Positions 1-6,675 of a DNA stretch of 7,725 nt are shown one piece after another. The notes under the pieces are model-generated. The model was not told the origin of the DNA. It did not search any database and saw only the letters and a program-made list of their open reading frames with translations. Each line of letters starts with the position of its first letter. Positions within the stretch are counted from its first letter, which is position 1. Position numbers and translations under genes: made by a program. The stretch is from Lachnospiraceae bacterium (GTDB lineage Bacteria; Bacillota; Clostridia; Lachnospirales; Anaerotignaceae), in NCBI GenBank assembly GCA_028695945.1, contig JAQVIB010000093.1:1-7725 (forward strand), written 5' to 3'.

Positions 1-112
1 GGGATAAAAAATCATAAAATAAATCGTCTTTTGACTCTGGATAAACCTGATTTTGGGAAATATAGCCTCCCACCGCTTTTCCTGTTATGGTGTGAATGTT
101 GCATTTTTCCAT
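1..112 (-). CDS. Partial hypothetical protein, N-terminal 37 residues
   Basis: An ATG at 112-110 opens a minus-strand frame that stays open to the left edge. It begins MEKCNIHTITGKAVGGYIS and continues with an acidic, aromatic stretch ending near DDLFYDFLS. It starts only 7 bases after the stop codon of the upstream regulator gene, so the two would be co-transcribed and possibly translationally coupled. No strong Shine-Dalgarno sequence is visible (only a weak AGAAAG-type stretch inside the end of the regulator gene), which lowers confidence. I do not recognise the family. The support is the open frame, its tight spacing and its plausible composition; the rest of the gene lies outside the window. 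Confidence 0.45.
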   Translation of the reverse strand, partial: MEKCNIHTITGKAVGGYISQNQVYPESKDDLFYDFLS

Positions 113-119
113 ATCATCA

Positions 120-611
120 CTACTTTCTACTTAAAAATGTTTCCAACCCATAGGTTTCTGGAATTTCATATCTATAATGCCCAGGCTCACCCCATGGGTC
201 CATGGGCTCATAACGGATACGATAGCCAATTTTAAAAAGCTGAGCAAAGTCCCGCTGTCGTGTGCGTTCTGATATTGTAGGGTAATGTGCCCGATACCAA
301 GCCACGGGATTTTCCACATCTAGTTCTATCATTAAGGTGCATAGCCGTATGATTTTTTCAAGGTACAGTTTATGTGTTTTGTTTTCAGGAAACCTGGGTT
401 CATGGAACTGGGTATCCATTAAAACAAACGCATTTCTCCTTTTAGAGTAACGTATGTGCAGAACGCCCGCCTGCTTTAGCAATAGAATATCCCTATAAAC
501 GGTCTTTTGACTTACTGGCAGTAACTCCGTTATTTCCTGAAAAGAAACCTCACTGCAATAACGGAATAAATGAAAAATAGAAAGAATGCGAGATGTTTTA
601 GTCAGTTCCAT
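120..611 (-). CDS. Transcriptional regulator with HTH_11/DeoR-like N-terminal winged helix, possibly tandem wHTH
   Basis: A 163-residue probable DNA-binding regulator. Residues about 5-60 form a helix-turn-helix of the kind at the N-terminus of WYL- and DeoR-type regulators: a helix around FQEITELLPVS, the recognition helix QKTVYRDILLLKQAG, then a basic wing (HIRYSKRRNAFVLM). No WYL ligand domain follows. Instead residues about 95-155 hold ISERTRQRDFAQLFKIGYRI, which looks like a second recognition helix and wing, followed by a short beta-rich tail. This suggests two winged helices in one chain. The start is supported by AAGGAGG (620-626) eight bases upstream. The gene is divergent from the nuclease-like gene at 891, and a dyad lies at its promoter, so control of itself and of that gene is plausible. 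The target and ligand are unknown. It could also be described simply as an HTH-domain protein. Confidence 0.75.
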   Translation of the reverse strand: MELTKTSRILSIFHLFRYCSEVSFQEITELLPVSQKTVYRDILLLKQAGVLHIRYSKRRNAFVLMDTQFHEPRFPENKTHKLYLEKIIRLCTLMIELDVENPVAWYRAHYPTISERTRQRDFAQLFKIGYRIRYEPMDPWGEPGHYRYEIPETYGLETFLSRK

Positions 612-640
612 GTAGTTTTCCTCCTTTGTAATATTATTTT

Positions 641-678
641 ATCATAGCACATTCTTATTAAAAGACATACGTATTGTC
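641..678 (-). promoter_or_regulatory. Candidate promoter of the HTH regulator with overlapping dyad
   Basis: On the minus strand an extended -10 reads TGCTATGAT (TATGAT at 646-641, TGC at 649-647). No good -35 box is visible at 16-18 bases. At the expected -35 position lies the near-perfect dyad GACATACGTATTGTC (664-678), symmetric except for one extra T. An operator overlapping the -35 region of its own regulator gene would be a normal autorepression arrangement. This is inference from position and symmetry only. Confidence 0.45.
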
Positions 679-769
679 GCTTATTTAGTTAGTTTCATCT
701 ACTTATCCAAACTTTTTATAGAAATCTTCTATCTTACCCACCCAAGCATCCTGGTTTTTGTAGTAATGC

Positions 770-815
770 TGTATGCATACAAGGGCTTTTCAAAACCTAT
801 AAGCTTTGTATACAA
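770..815. promoter_or_regulatory. Pair of perfect palindromes, candidate operators
   Basis: TGTATGCATACA (770-781) is a perfect 12-bp palindrome and TTGTATACAA (806-815) a perfect 10-bp palindrome. Both are built from TGTA/TACA half-sites and their centres are about 35 bp apart. They lie in the divergent intergenic region just upstream of the candidate promoter for the gene at 891. The rest of 612-890 shows no gene. These could be binding sites for the adjacent HTH regulator; short AT-rich palindromes can also arise by chance. Confidence 0.35.
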
Positions 816-829
816 CGACGCAACGCCTC

Positions 830-857
830 TTGCTTTTTTTCTAAAATATGCTAAAAT
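830..857 (+). promoter_or_regulatory. Candidate promoter of the nuclease-like gene
   Basis: TTGCTT (830-835) is followed after 16 bases by an extended -10, TGC TAAAAT (849-857). Transcription would start near 864, leaving a leader of about 27 bases that contains the GGGAGG ribosome binding site at 878-883. The spacing is coherent, but the match is by eye. Confidence 0.4.
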
Positions 858-890
858 TTTCTTATATTATTTCGCATGGGAGGCATGCAT

Positions 891-1775
891 ATGGGAAAAT
901 TTCAACGTTCTTTTTATGAAAAATCGTATAATCGGCATGATGGAATTGAACAGTTACAGAAAATGCCGTGGTTTAAATTTCTAAAAAGGGATATTGAGAA
1001 AGGAGAGGTATTTCCTGCACTTCGATATAACGGAAGTATTCACTTTTACTACAAAGGTGCACGTATCTGTGAATATAATGGGAATCTTCACGGAATACCA
1101 AAAGCAAATAGAGATAAAAAACTTTTTAATCCCGATACCCAAGACGCTTATGAAGAAATAAAAAAAGATTGCCTGGAATGGTCTAAAAACGTAAGGGGTA
1201 TAAAGGAACGCACACAGCTTTCTGAAATTTACAGTAAATTTTCACCCTATGCAGGGGCAAACTCTAGCATTATTTTGCTAGATATTGAGATTGGTTTTCC
1301 TACTCTTTTCCTAAACAACCAAGAAATTCATGCCAATACACAGGTGGATTTGCTTTTCCTACACAAAAACACAGGGAAACTGTACTTTGTGGAAGCCAAA
1401 GAAGCAGACGACAGCCGAATTAAAAAGAAATACACTGGGCAGTCTAAGGAAGAACTATATAATAGTCTTGAAGTTGCAAAACAGCTAAAAAAATATAATG
1501 CCAATTTGTCCGCAAGAGAGGATGAAATTCTTGCCGCTTATAGAGAATACCTAAGCGTTATGAGTGAAATTTTTGACTGCGATATATATTCATATCCTCT
1601 TGGGCTATATGGGTGCACAAAGCTATTGGTCTATGGAAAATCCACTGACAACGGCGTTAAATCCCTTGATGCAATACATTCAGTGCTTAAAGATGATTTA
1701 ATCGTCTTTCCAAAAGGTCTTAATGAAATTGATTACTTGACGGAAAAGATTACTGGCGGTTCTTGCCATGCTTAA
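891..1775 (+). CDS. PD-(D/E)XK nuclease-like protein of unknown role
   Basis: A 294-residue soluble protein. The start at 891 is preferred over in-frame ATGs at 876 and 885 because GGGAGG (878-883) sits seven bases before it and overlaps the earlier start. Residues 128-170 carry a pattern typical of PD-(D/E)XK nuclease folds: an acidic pair in ILLDIEIGFP (D131, E133), then QVDLLFL (D153), then a strand ending in VEAK (E168, K170). The N-terminal region, about residues 38-66, looks beta-rich (FPALRYNGSIHFYYKGARI) and may be an accessory module. The C-terminal half is charged and helical (about 185-225). No DNA-recognition domain, helicase or methylase is seen. It is followed 83 bases later by a protein of unknown function. 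A defence, repair or mobile-element role is possible, but nothing here proves nuclease activity. Confidence 0.65.
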   Translation: MGKFQRSFYEKSYNRHDGIEQLQKMPWFKFLKRDIEKGEVFPALRYNGSIHFYYKGARICEYNGNLHGIPKANRDKKLFNPDTQDAYEEIKKDCLEWSKNVRGIKERTQLSEIYSKFSPYAGANSSIILLDIEIGFPTLFLNNQEIHANTQVDLLFLHKNTGKLYFVEAKEADDSRIKKKYTGQSKEELYNSLEVAKQLKKYNANLSAREDEILAAYREYLSVMSEIFDCDIYSYPLGLYGCTKLLVYGKSTDNGVKSLDAIHSVLKDDLIVFPKGLNEIDYLTEKITGGSCHA

Positions 1776-1858
1776 ATTTCAACAGCAAAAGATTGAACAA
1801 TATTTTTCCCTGAATTTTTGGTGCTTGGTATCATTATATTAAAACAAGAGGTGAGCTG

Positions 1859-2605
1859 ATGAATACAGTATGGATGATTCGTAACGATGGTAGCATCTTC
1901 CCCTGCACACAGCATTTTTACGCCAATGCTGAAAATATGGAAGAAACTTTGGCGGCGGCGGAGTGGCTTTATACTAATACACATCACCAGGAATCTCGGC
2001 AGCTTGCTCTAGAAACAGTTGCCGCATGGATGGCTTCTGTTCCAGTTAATGGCAATGTACCCTCCAATGTATTGAACATGAATTACCCTAACACCTACAT
2101 CACCAACTTGCAGGCGTTTGTCACAGAGCATTGGGCGGAAATTCAGGCAATTCCCACAGAAAAACTGAACCTAACAACCCTGTTGGGCGAAGTTTCTGCT
2201 GAATTAAACCAAGAGTTCCTACGGGCACGTTATGGCGGTATGTATTCCAAAGATACCTCCTCCAGAGAGGTGCTCCTGTACATCTCCTCGGTAGGCTTTG
2301 ATTGGTATAAAATTATTTGCAGTTTTATCTCCTTGGCGGACTTCCCCATTGAAATGGTCACTATTGTTTGGGGTGAGGAAATCACCCAAGCAGAACAACC
2401 CCTTTCTCTCCAGTTACCAACAGAAAAGTTCCTTTCGGAGAAACCCATTAGGCTGGAACTTCCACAAAAGCTAAAAGGTGGCGTTATGACACGGGAAATA
2501 TTTGCACATCTTTCAGGCGGAAGTTCTCTTCGACACATTTCTTGGGATTTGGAGATTAGCACAAGTGAGCTTGCCAATCTCCTTCAATCCTTTCGTTCAG
2601 CCTGA
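1859..2605 (+). CDS. Hypothetical protein, 248 aa
   Basis: I do not recognise a family. The start is well supported by AGAGGTGA (1847-1854) just upstream of the ATG. The protein starts MNTVWMIRNDGSIFPC, lacks a signal peptide or clear membrane span, and reads as a soluble mixed alpha/beta protein. Residues about 28-60 are helical and Ala-rich, about 130-175 are hydrophobic and aromatic, and the last 40 residues (MTREIFAHLSGG... SELANLLQSF) look helical, with a remote resemblance to a helix-turn-helix arrangement that I would not rely on. Its codons look richer in G and C than those of the neighbouring nuclease-like gene, which hints at a different origin. It lies 83 bases downstream of that gene, and the terminator at 2671-2713 ends the pair, so they may form one transcript. 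Confidence 0.75.
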   Translation: MNTVWMIRNDGSIFPCTQHFYANAENMEETLAAAEWLYTNTHHQESRQLALETVAAWMASVPVNGNVPSNVLNMNYPNTYITNLQAFVTEHWAEIQAIPTEKLNLTTLLGEVSAELNQEFLRARYGGMYSKDTSSREVLLYISSVGFDWYKIICSFISLADFPIEMVTIVWGEEITQAEQPLSLQLPTEKFLSEKPIRLELPQKLKGGVMTREIFAHLSGGSSLRHISWDLEISTSELANLLQSFRSA

Positions 2606-2670
2606 AAATAAAAAAAATGGCTTTACACAACAGAAAGCTTCATCATTACATAGTCTTAAAGCTTCTTTAT

Positions 2671-2713
2671 ACAAAATAGGCAGTTGGACATTTAGTCCAA
2701 CTGCCTATTTTGT
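2671..2713 (+). terminator. Perfect 19-bp hairpin terminator, probably bidirectional
   Basis: ACAAAATAGGCAGTTGGAC (2671-2689) pairs without mismatch with 2695-2713 around the loop ATTTA. The arm ends in TATTTTGT read from either strand, giving a T-rich tail in both directions. It lies 65 bases after the stop of the 248-aa gene and about 190 bases beyond the 3' end of the convergent DUF2798 gene, so it could serve both. In the remainder of 2714-2902 I see no gene and no other strong structure. Confidence 0.85.
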
Positions 2714-2902
2714 TAAGGATAAAACAGTATTTACACCCTTTAATTAAAAGAATTTTACTTTATTCCACTCCAACCTCTAAATCATCTACATACATTGTCC
2801 TTGTGGCAAAAATGTGCCTTGGTGCGTGAAATGTAAATTTTATTAGACCGGCTTTTTCAAGCATTCAAATGGTAATAATCTTAAAAATCCTTTTCATATC
2901 TT

Positions 2903-3379
2903 TTATTCTGCTGAAAAAACACCTACCTTGATGATTTTACTAAAGATAAACCTCACAAAAGGTCCTACAAAAAATATTTGTGCAAAAAATGCCATAGGGA
3001 AATTAAACGCTGTTGTCTGAAGCCACACGGCAACAATTTGACTTCCGGCATTTTTAAATAAAATTGTGGCAACCAAACTCATAAGGGGACACATAAATGC
3101 AACGGAAATAGACGAAATAGCCAATACCAACATAAATGGATGGTTTTTTTCCATATCTACTATTGCGAAAGCTTTTTTAGTGGCAATATGTGCCACTATG
3201 AAGAAATCCAGAACGAATGCAATAGGGCCCATAAAGACCAGTTCGTGGAAAGCGGCTAAAAATACTTTATTCCCCATTCCACCAATATTAAGGGCAATAT
3301 TGTAGCAAATCATGGTATAAACCATTGCTAGCACCATTAAAATTGTAAAAATAAACTCCTGTAACTTTGTTTTTGGCAT
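2903..3379 (-). CDS. DUF2798 family membrane protein
   Basis: A 158-residue integral membrane protein with four hydrophobic segments, roughly residues 8-30, 45-66, 82-108 and 115-146. The chain reads as two related halves, each ending in an amphipathic/hydrophobic motif: FHELVFMGPIAFVLDFFIV in the first and FNFPMAFFAQIFFVGPFVR in the second. That double arrangement and the NFPMAFFAQ/VGPFVR signature fit DUF2798, a family of small bacterial membrane proteins with no established function. The start is fixed by AGGAGGA (3393-3387) seven bases upstream. It has its own candidate promoter and a leader with strong dyad symmetry, so it is probably regulated on its own. Function is unknown; transport or membrane stress roles would be guesses. 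Confidence 0.9.
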   Translation of the reverse strand: MPKTKLQEFIFTILMVLAMVYTMICYNIALNIGGMGNKVFLAAFHELVFMGPIAFVLDFFIVAHIATKKAFAIVDMEKNHPFMLVLAISSISVAFMCPLMSLVATILFKNAGSQIVAVWLQTTAFNFPMAFFAQIFFVGPFVRFIFSKIIKVGVFSAE

Positions 3380-3394
3380 AAAAAAATCCTCCTA

Positions 3395-3434
3395 AATGAT
3401 TAATAAACACAATATGTGTTGTTCGTTAATCATT
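3395..3434. promoter_or_regulatory. Nested inverted repeat in the DUF2798 leader
   Basis: The outer arms AATGATTAA (3395-3403) and TTAATCATT (3426-3434) are perfect complements. Inside them AACACA (3406-3411) and TGTGTT (3415-3420) form a second perfect pair around ATA. The structure lies directly upstream of the ribosome binding site at 3387-3393, downstream of the candidate promoter. It could be a repressor operator (for example for a MarR- or TetR-type protein encoded elsewhere) or an RNA hairpin that affects translation. Confidence 0.5.
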
Positions 3435-3479
3435 CAGAAGAATGTGCGTTTCCAATATCACCATATTTGTAACTTTGGT

Positions 3480-3508
3480 AGTTTACCATAGCAACCCAAT
3501 ATAGTCAA
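3480..3508 (-). promoter_or_regulatory. Candidate promoter of the DUF2798 gene
   Basis: On the minus strand TTGACT (3508-3503) is followed after 17 bases by TAAACT (3485-3480), which has an upstream TG giving an extended -10. Transcription would begin near 3473, leaving a leader of about 90 bases that contains the nested inverted repeat. A weaker dyad, GTAACT-TTGGT-AGTTTAC (3469-3486), overlaps the -10 box. Confidence 0.6.
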
Positions 3509-3581
3509 TAAAAAAGTTAGAATGATTGCCATTCCACTGGCGTACCTCCCCAATAAGGAAAATATTATAATAGTTGCCCTT

Positions 3582-3899
3582 TTACTCTTCTATATATGAA
3601 CAGCAGTAGTCTGCCACTTCCTTGGCAGAAACCTTAAACTTGCTGTTAGAAGGCACATAAAAGCTTTCTCCTTCTTTAAAACATACCCATGTTTCACTAT
3701 CTGGCAGTAACACATTTAGTTTACCTGCCAATATTTCCATATGTTCCTTTGCCCCTGTTCCAAATTCATATTCCCCTGGAAGAATAATGCCAAGGGTTTT
3801 TCTTGAACCATCTTCAAAAACAACAGTACGGCTAGTTACCTTTCCGTCGTAATAAACATTGGCTTTCTTAACAATTGTTACATTTTTAATTTCATCCAT
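3582..3899 (-). CDS. ppnP: Pyrimidine/purine nucleoside phosphorylase PpnP
   Basis: A 105-residue cupin-like protein of the PpnP family (formerly DUF1255, YaiE). E. coli PpnP (94 aa) catalyses phosphorolysis of several nucleosides to the free base and ribose 1-phosphate. Family hallmarks are visible: VYYDGKVTSRTVVF near residues 15-28, LPGEYEFGT at 40-48, then MEILAGKLNVLLPDSETW (54-71), and FYVPSNSKFKV (80-90). The start at 3899 is chosen because GGAGG (3910-3906) lies six bases upstream and the protein then matches family length plus a short N-terminal extension. A longer in-frame start at 3971 would run through the promoter and ribosome binding site and is rejected. It follows aspA by 81 bases but has its own promoter, so it should be expressed even though aspA has lost its promoter. 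Confidence 0.95.
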   Translation of the reverse strand: MDEIKNVTIVKKANVYYDGKVTSRTVVFEDGSRKTLGIILPGEYEFGTGAKEHMEILAGKLNVLLPDSETWVCFKEGESFYVPSNSKFKVSAKEVADYCCSYIEE

Positions 3900-3927
3900 T
3901 TTAAGCCTCCAGAAATAGTTTTTGTTA

Positions 3928-3957
3928 ATTATAGTCAATAGTAATATATCCTGTCTA
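3928..3957 (-). promoter_or_regulatory. Promoter of ppnP
   Basis: On the minus strand TAGACA (3957-3952) is followed after 18 bases by a consensus TATAAT (3933-3928). The predicted start near 3921 gives a leader of about 20 bases holding the GGAGG site. It lies in the short gap after the aspA stop codon. Confidence 0.7.
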
Positions 3958-3980
3958 CTGCATTTTTGCATTCCCTATTT

Positions 3981-5352
3981 TTATGAAATGGGCTTTTTTC
4001 TAACTTCTTTCCACTGTGTTGCAGAATAAGGGTCTAATGCTCTTTCCAATGCATTTTCACTCATAATTCCATTTTCCAACACAATAGTTCTTACATTTTT
4101 TCCTGTTTTGAGTGCCATTTTCACTACCTCTGCAGACTTTGTATATCCAATATAGGGGCAAAGGACAGTTGCAATACCTGCACTTTCGTTTACCATATTA
4201 TAGCAACGTTCTTTGTTTACTTTTATTCCCTTAATGCAATTATTGGTTAGGGTATTTACTGCATGCTTTAACATTGAAAGAGACTCAAAAAGATTATAGA
4301 AAACTATTGGCTCAAATGCATTTAACTCCATCTGCCCCGCCTCTGCTGCCAAAGTAATTGTAGTGTCATGACCAATTACATGAAATGCAACTTGATTTAC
4401 TACCTCTGGAATTACAGGATTTATTTTACCCGGCATTATAGAGGAGCCATTTTGGCGTTCTGGTAAATATAATTCTCCAATTCCTGTTTTTGGCCCACTG
4501 GATAGCAACCTTAAATCGTTGCACATTTTAGATAAATTCACTGCACAAGCCTTTAACACACCAGACACTATTACAAAGCCATCTAAATTTTGGGTGGCAT
4601 CAAAAAGGTCTTGTGCCTGTGTTAAAGGGTAGCCTGTTATTTTTCCAAGGCAAGGAACAATATTTTCTATGTATGCCTCATTTGCATTCACGCCACTGCC
4701 AATGGCTGTTGCCCCAAGATTTACTGTATACATTTCTACAAGGGAATTTTTAATCCGTTTTTTATCCCTGCTTATCATAGAGGCATAGGCATGAAAAGCT
4801 TGCCCTACACGCATTGGCACTGCGTCTTGCAACTGAGTTCTTCCCATTTTTAAAACATCATCAAATTCAACGGACTTGTTAAGCAACTCTTTTTCTAATT
4901 TTTCCAATTCCCCTATCAATTCTTTAGCAAGGTGAATTACTGTAAGCTTTCCAGCTGTAGGAATTACATCATTGGTAGACTGGCACATGTTTACATGGTC
5001 ATTTGGGTGAACTTTTGAATAACTGCCTTTTGTACCACCCATTAACTCGTTGCCACGATTGGCTATCACCTCGTTCATGTTCATATTGGCACTGGTTCCT
5101 GCTCCGCCCTGAATTGCATCTACAATAAATTCCTCGTGGAATTTTCCAATTATAACCTCATCACAGGCTTTTATAATTGCCTCTGCTTTTTTCCCATCCA
5201 ACCAATTTATCTTTCTGTTTGTAATTGCCGCCGCCTTTTTTATTTTAGCAAGATTTTCAATGAAAACTGAATTTAAAAATGTGCCAGTAATGGGGAAATT
5301 TTGTTGCGCACGTAATGCTTGAACTCCATAATTGTCAACGACGGTGATAAAA
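3981..5352 (-). pseudogene. aspA: Aspartate ammonia-lyase, 5'-truncated at the insertion sequence
   Basis: Aspartase converts L-aspartate to fumarate and ammonia in the cytoplasm and belongs to the aspartase/fumarase superfamily. The frame continues upstream of its first in-frame candidate start (a TTG at 5201) with clear aspartase sequence: DNYGVQALRAQQNFPITG, then LAKIKKAAAITNRK, directly leading into DGKKAEAIIKACDEVI. So the true gene starts further upstream and is cut at 5352, where the IS21 element begins. About 456 residues remain of a usual 470-480. Visible signatures are GGAGTSANMNMNEVIANR, QSTNDVIPTA, MGRTQLQDAVP and the mobile catalytic loop GSSIMPGKINPVIPE. Aspartase is favoured over class II fumarase by the loop context and the AAEAGQMELN segment. 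The start codon, ribosome binding site and promoter are gone, so it is probably inactive. Stop codon at 3983-3981. Confidence 0.93.
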
Positions 5353-5390
5353 TGTAAGAAAACAGCGATTAAATTTTGCAGTTTTATGGC
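5353..5390 (+). repeat. Left terminal inverted repeat of the IS21 element
   Basis: Begins TGTAAGAAAACAGCG and contains the core TTAAATTTTGC. Over 38 bases it matches the reverse complement of the right end at 31 positions. The best-conserved block is TTAAATTTTGC followed shortly by the shared TGGC. It is presumably the IstA binding end. Confidence 0.88.
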
Positions 5391-5410
5391 GGCAGGAAAA
5401 TAATCTATGT

Positions 5411-5416
5411 TACACT
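5411..5416 (+). promoter_or_regulatory. Possible extended -10 for istA
   Basis: TACACT (5411-5416) is preceded by TGT, giving an extended -10. No recognisable -35 is found at the expected distance, so promoter strength is doubtful. The predicted start near 5423 would leave a short leader before the AGGAG site at 5432-5436. Confidence 0.3.
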
Positions 5417-5445
5417 CAAAAAAACTTGTAGAGGAGTGTAGCGGA

Positions 5446-6675
5446 ATGAAAGGACAATATTGGATGAGTATTAGAAGCGATAGAAAAAAAGGATTAAGTT
5501 ACACAGAGATAGCTAGAAAATATCATATTGACCCTCGCACTGCCAAAAAATATGATGAATCGGAGACAAAGCCGGTCTATGAATTATCAGCACCGAAGCC
5601 ATCAAAATTAGACCCTTATAAAAGCCTAATTGATGCTTGGCTTGACGAAGCTCCTTACAGTGCAGTAAGAATCCATGAAAAACTAACAGAGCAAGGCTGT
5701 GCATGCAAATATACAATAGTAAGGGAATATGTATCTTCTAAAAAGACTCAGTTAGCAGAAAAGGCAACTGTACGTTTTGAAACCATGCCGGGTCTTCAGG
5801 GGCAGGTAGACTGGGGATTTTTTGAAAACTATAGGGTGCTTCAAAACGGCGAATATAAGAAACTATATTGTTTTCTTATGATTTTAGGGTATTCAAGAAC
5901 CAGATATATTGAGTTCGTTACAGACATGACTACAAATACGCTTATAAGATGTCACATAAATGCATTTAGATATTTTGGTGGGTATCCTGAGGAAATTCTC
6001 TATGACAACATGAAGCAAGTTGTTGTTAAGCGTCTGCTGAAGCAGGAGGACAGCGAACTAAATAAGCAGTTCGAGGATTTTGCTGGATTTTATGGATATA
6101 AGCCTGTTTTATGCCGTCCATACAGAGGCCAAACAAAGGGCAAGGTGGAACGCACTGTTGCATATGTTAGGGACAACTTTATGACTGGCATTAAGTACGA
6201 TTCACTGGAAGACCTGAATAACCAAGCCATTTCATGGTGTAATAAGGTAAACAATAAAGTTCATGGCACAACCAATGAGATTCCATTTGAGAGGCTTCCA
6301 AAAGAAAACCTTCAGCCACTAAAAAGAGAGTATATTATTGATAAAATTAATCTTAGAAGAGTTGAAAAAGACTGCTTCATCAGCTATGCCGGCAATAAAT
6401 ATTCCGTTCCAGCAGAATACATAGGCATGGATGTTGCAGTCATAGTTCTGGACAACATGCTTGCGGCATATCACCAAGGTAAGCAGATATCTCTGCATAG
6501 GTTATCATACAACAAAAATGATATGGTGGTCAATAAGGAGCACTATAAAAAGTTACTGTATAAGCAAACCTTTGATACAGAAAACACCCTTTTGTATAAT
6601 GGTAACCTTGTAGATTTTCCATCGCCAAAGCATAGTTTGAACCAATACGACGAATTAATGGGAGGCGAAATCTGA
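5446..6675 (+). CDS. istA: IS21-family transposase IstA
   Basis: A 409-residue DDE transposase that cuts and joins the element's ends. The N-terminus (about residues 8-38, GLSYTEIARKYHIDPRTAKKY) is the helix-turn-helix usual in IstA. The rve-type catalytic core supplies D122 (GQVDWG), D187 (ILYDNMK) and E235 (KGKVERTV), with the expected spacing, so the active site looks intact. The C-terminal beta-rich region (about 305-350) includes YAGNKYSVP, a segment common in this family. The start at 5446 is preferred over an ATG at 5407 because AGGAG (5432-5436) lies nine bases before it and it gives the usual IstA N-terminus. Its TGA overlaps the istB ATG by one base (TGATG), indicating translational coupling. 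Confidence 0.95.
   Translation: MKGQYWMSIRSDRKKGLSYTEIARKYHIDPRTAKKYDESETKPVYELSAPKPSKLDPYKSLIDAWLDEAPYSAVRIHEKLTEQGCACKYTIVREYVSSKKTQLAEKATVRFETMPGLQGQVDWGFFENYRVLQNGEYKKLYCFLMILGYSRTRYIEFVTDMTTNTLIRCHINAFRYFGGYPEEILYDNMKQVVVKRLLKQEDSELNKQFEDFAGFYGYKPVLCRPYRGQTKGKVERTVAYVRDNFMTGIKYDSLEDLNNQAISWCNKVNNKVHGTTNEIPFERLPKENLQPLKREYIIDKINLRRVEKDCFISYAGNKYSVPAEYIGMDVAVIVLDNMLAAYHQGKQISLHRLSYNKNDMVVNKEHYKKLLYKQTFDTENTLLYNGNLVDFPSPKHSLNQYDELMGGEI

Noticed and set aside
766..984. Plus-strand open frame of 72 codons before the nuclease-like gene
   Set aside because: Overlaps the promoter, the ribosome binding site and the start of the better supported gene at 891, in another frame.
2230..2577. Minus-strand open frame of 115 codons
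   Set aside because: Lies wholly within the 248-aa gene, has no ribosome binding site of note, and its Ser/Cys-rich composition is typical of an antisense shadow.
3520..3536. GAATG-ATTGC-CATTC hairpin as a ppnP terminator
   Set aside because: A five-base AT-rich stem; although a T run lies a few bases further on the minus strand, it overlaps the DUF2798 promoter area and is not convincing.
3959..3970. Small palindrome TGCATTTTTGCA after aspA as a terminator
   Set aside because: The stem is only about 4 bp with no clear T tract; too weak to call.
3900..3971. Longer N-terminus for PpnP starting at 3971
   Set aside because: The extension covers the promoter and GGAGG site and has no family counterpart.
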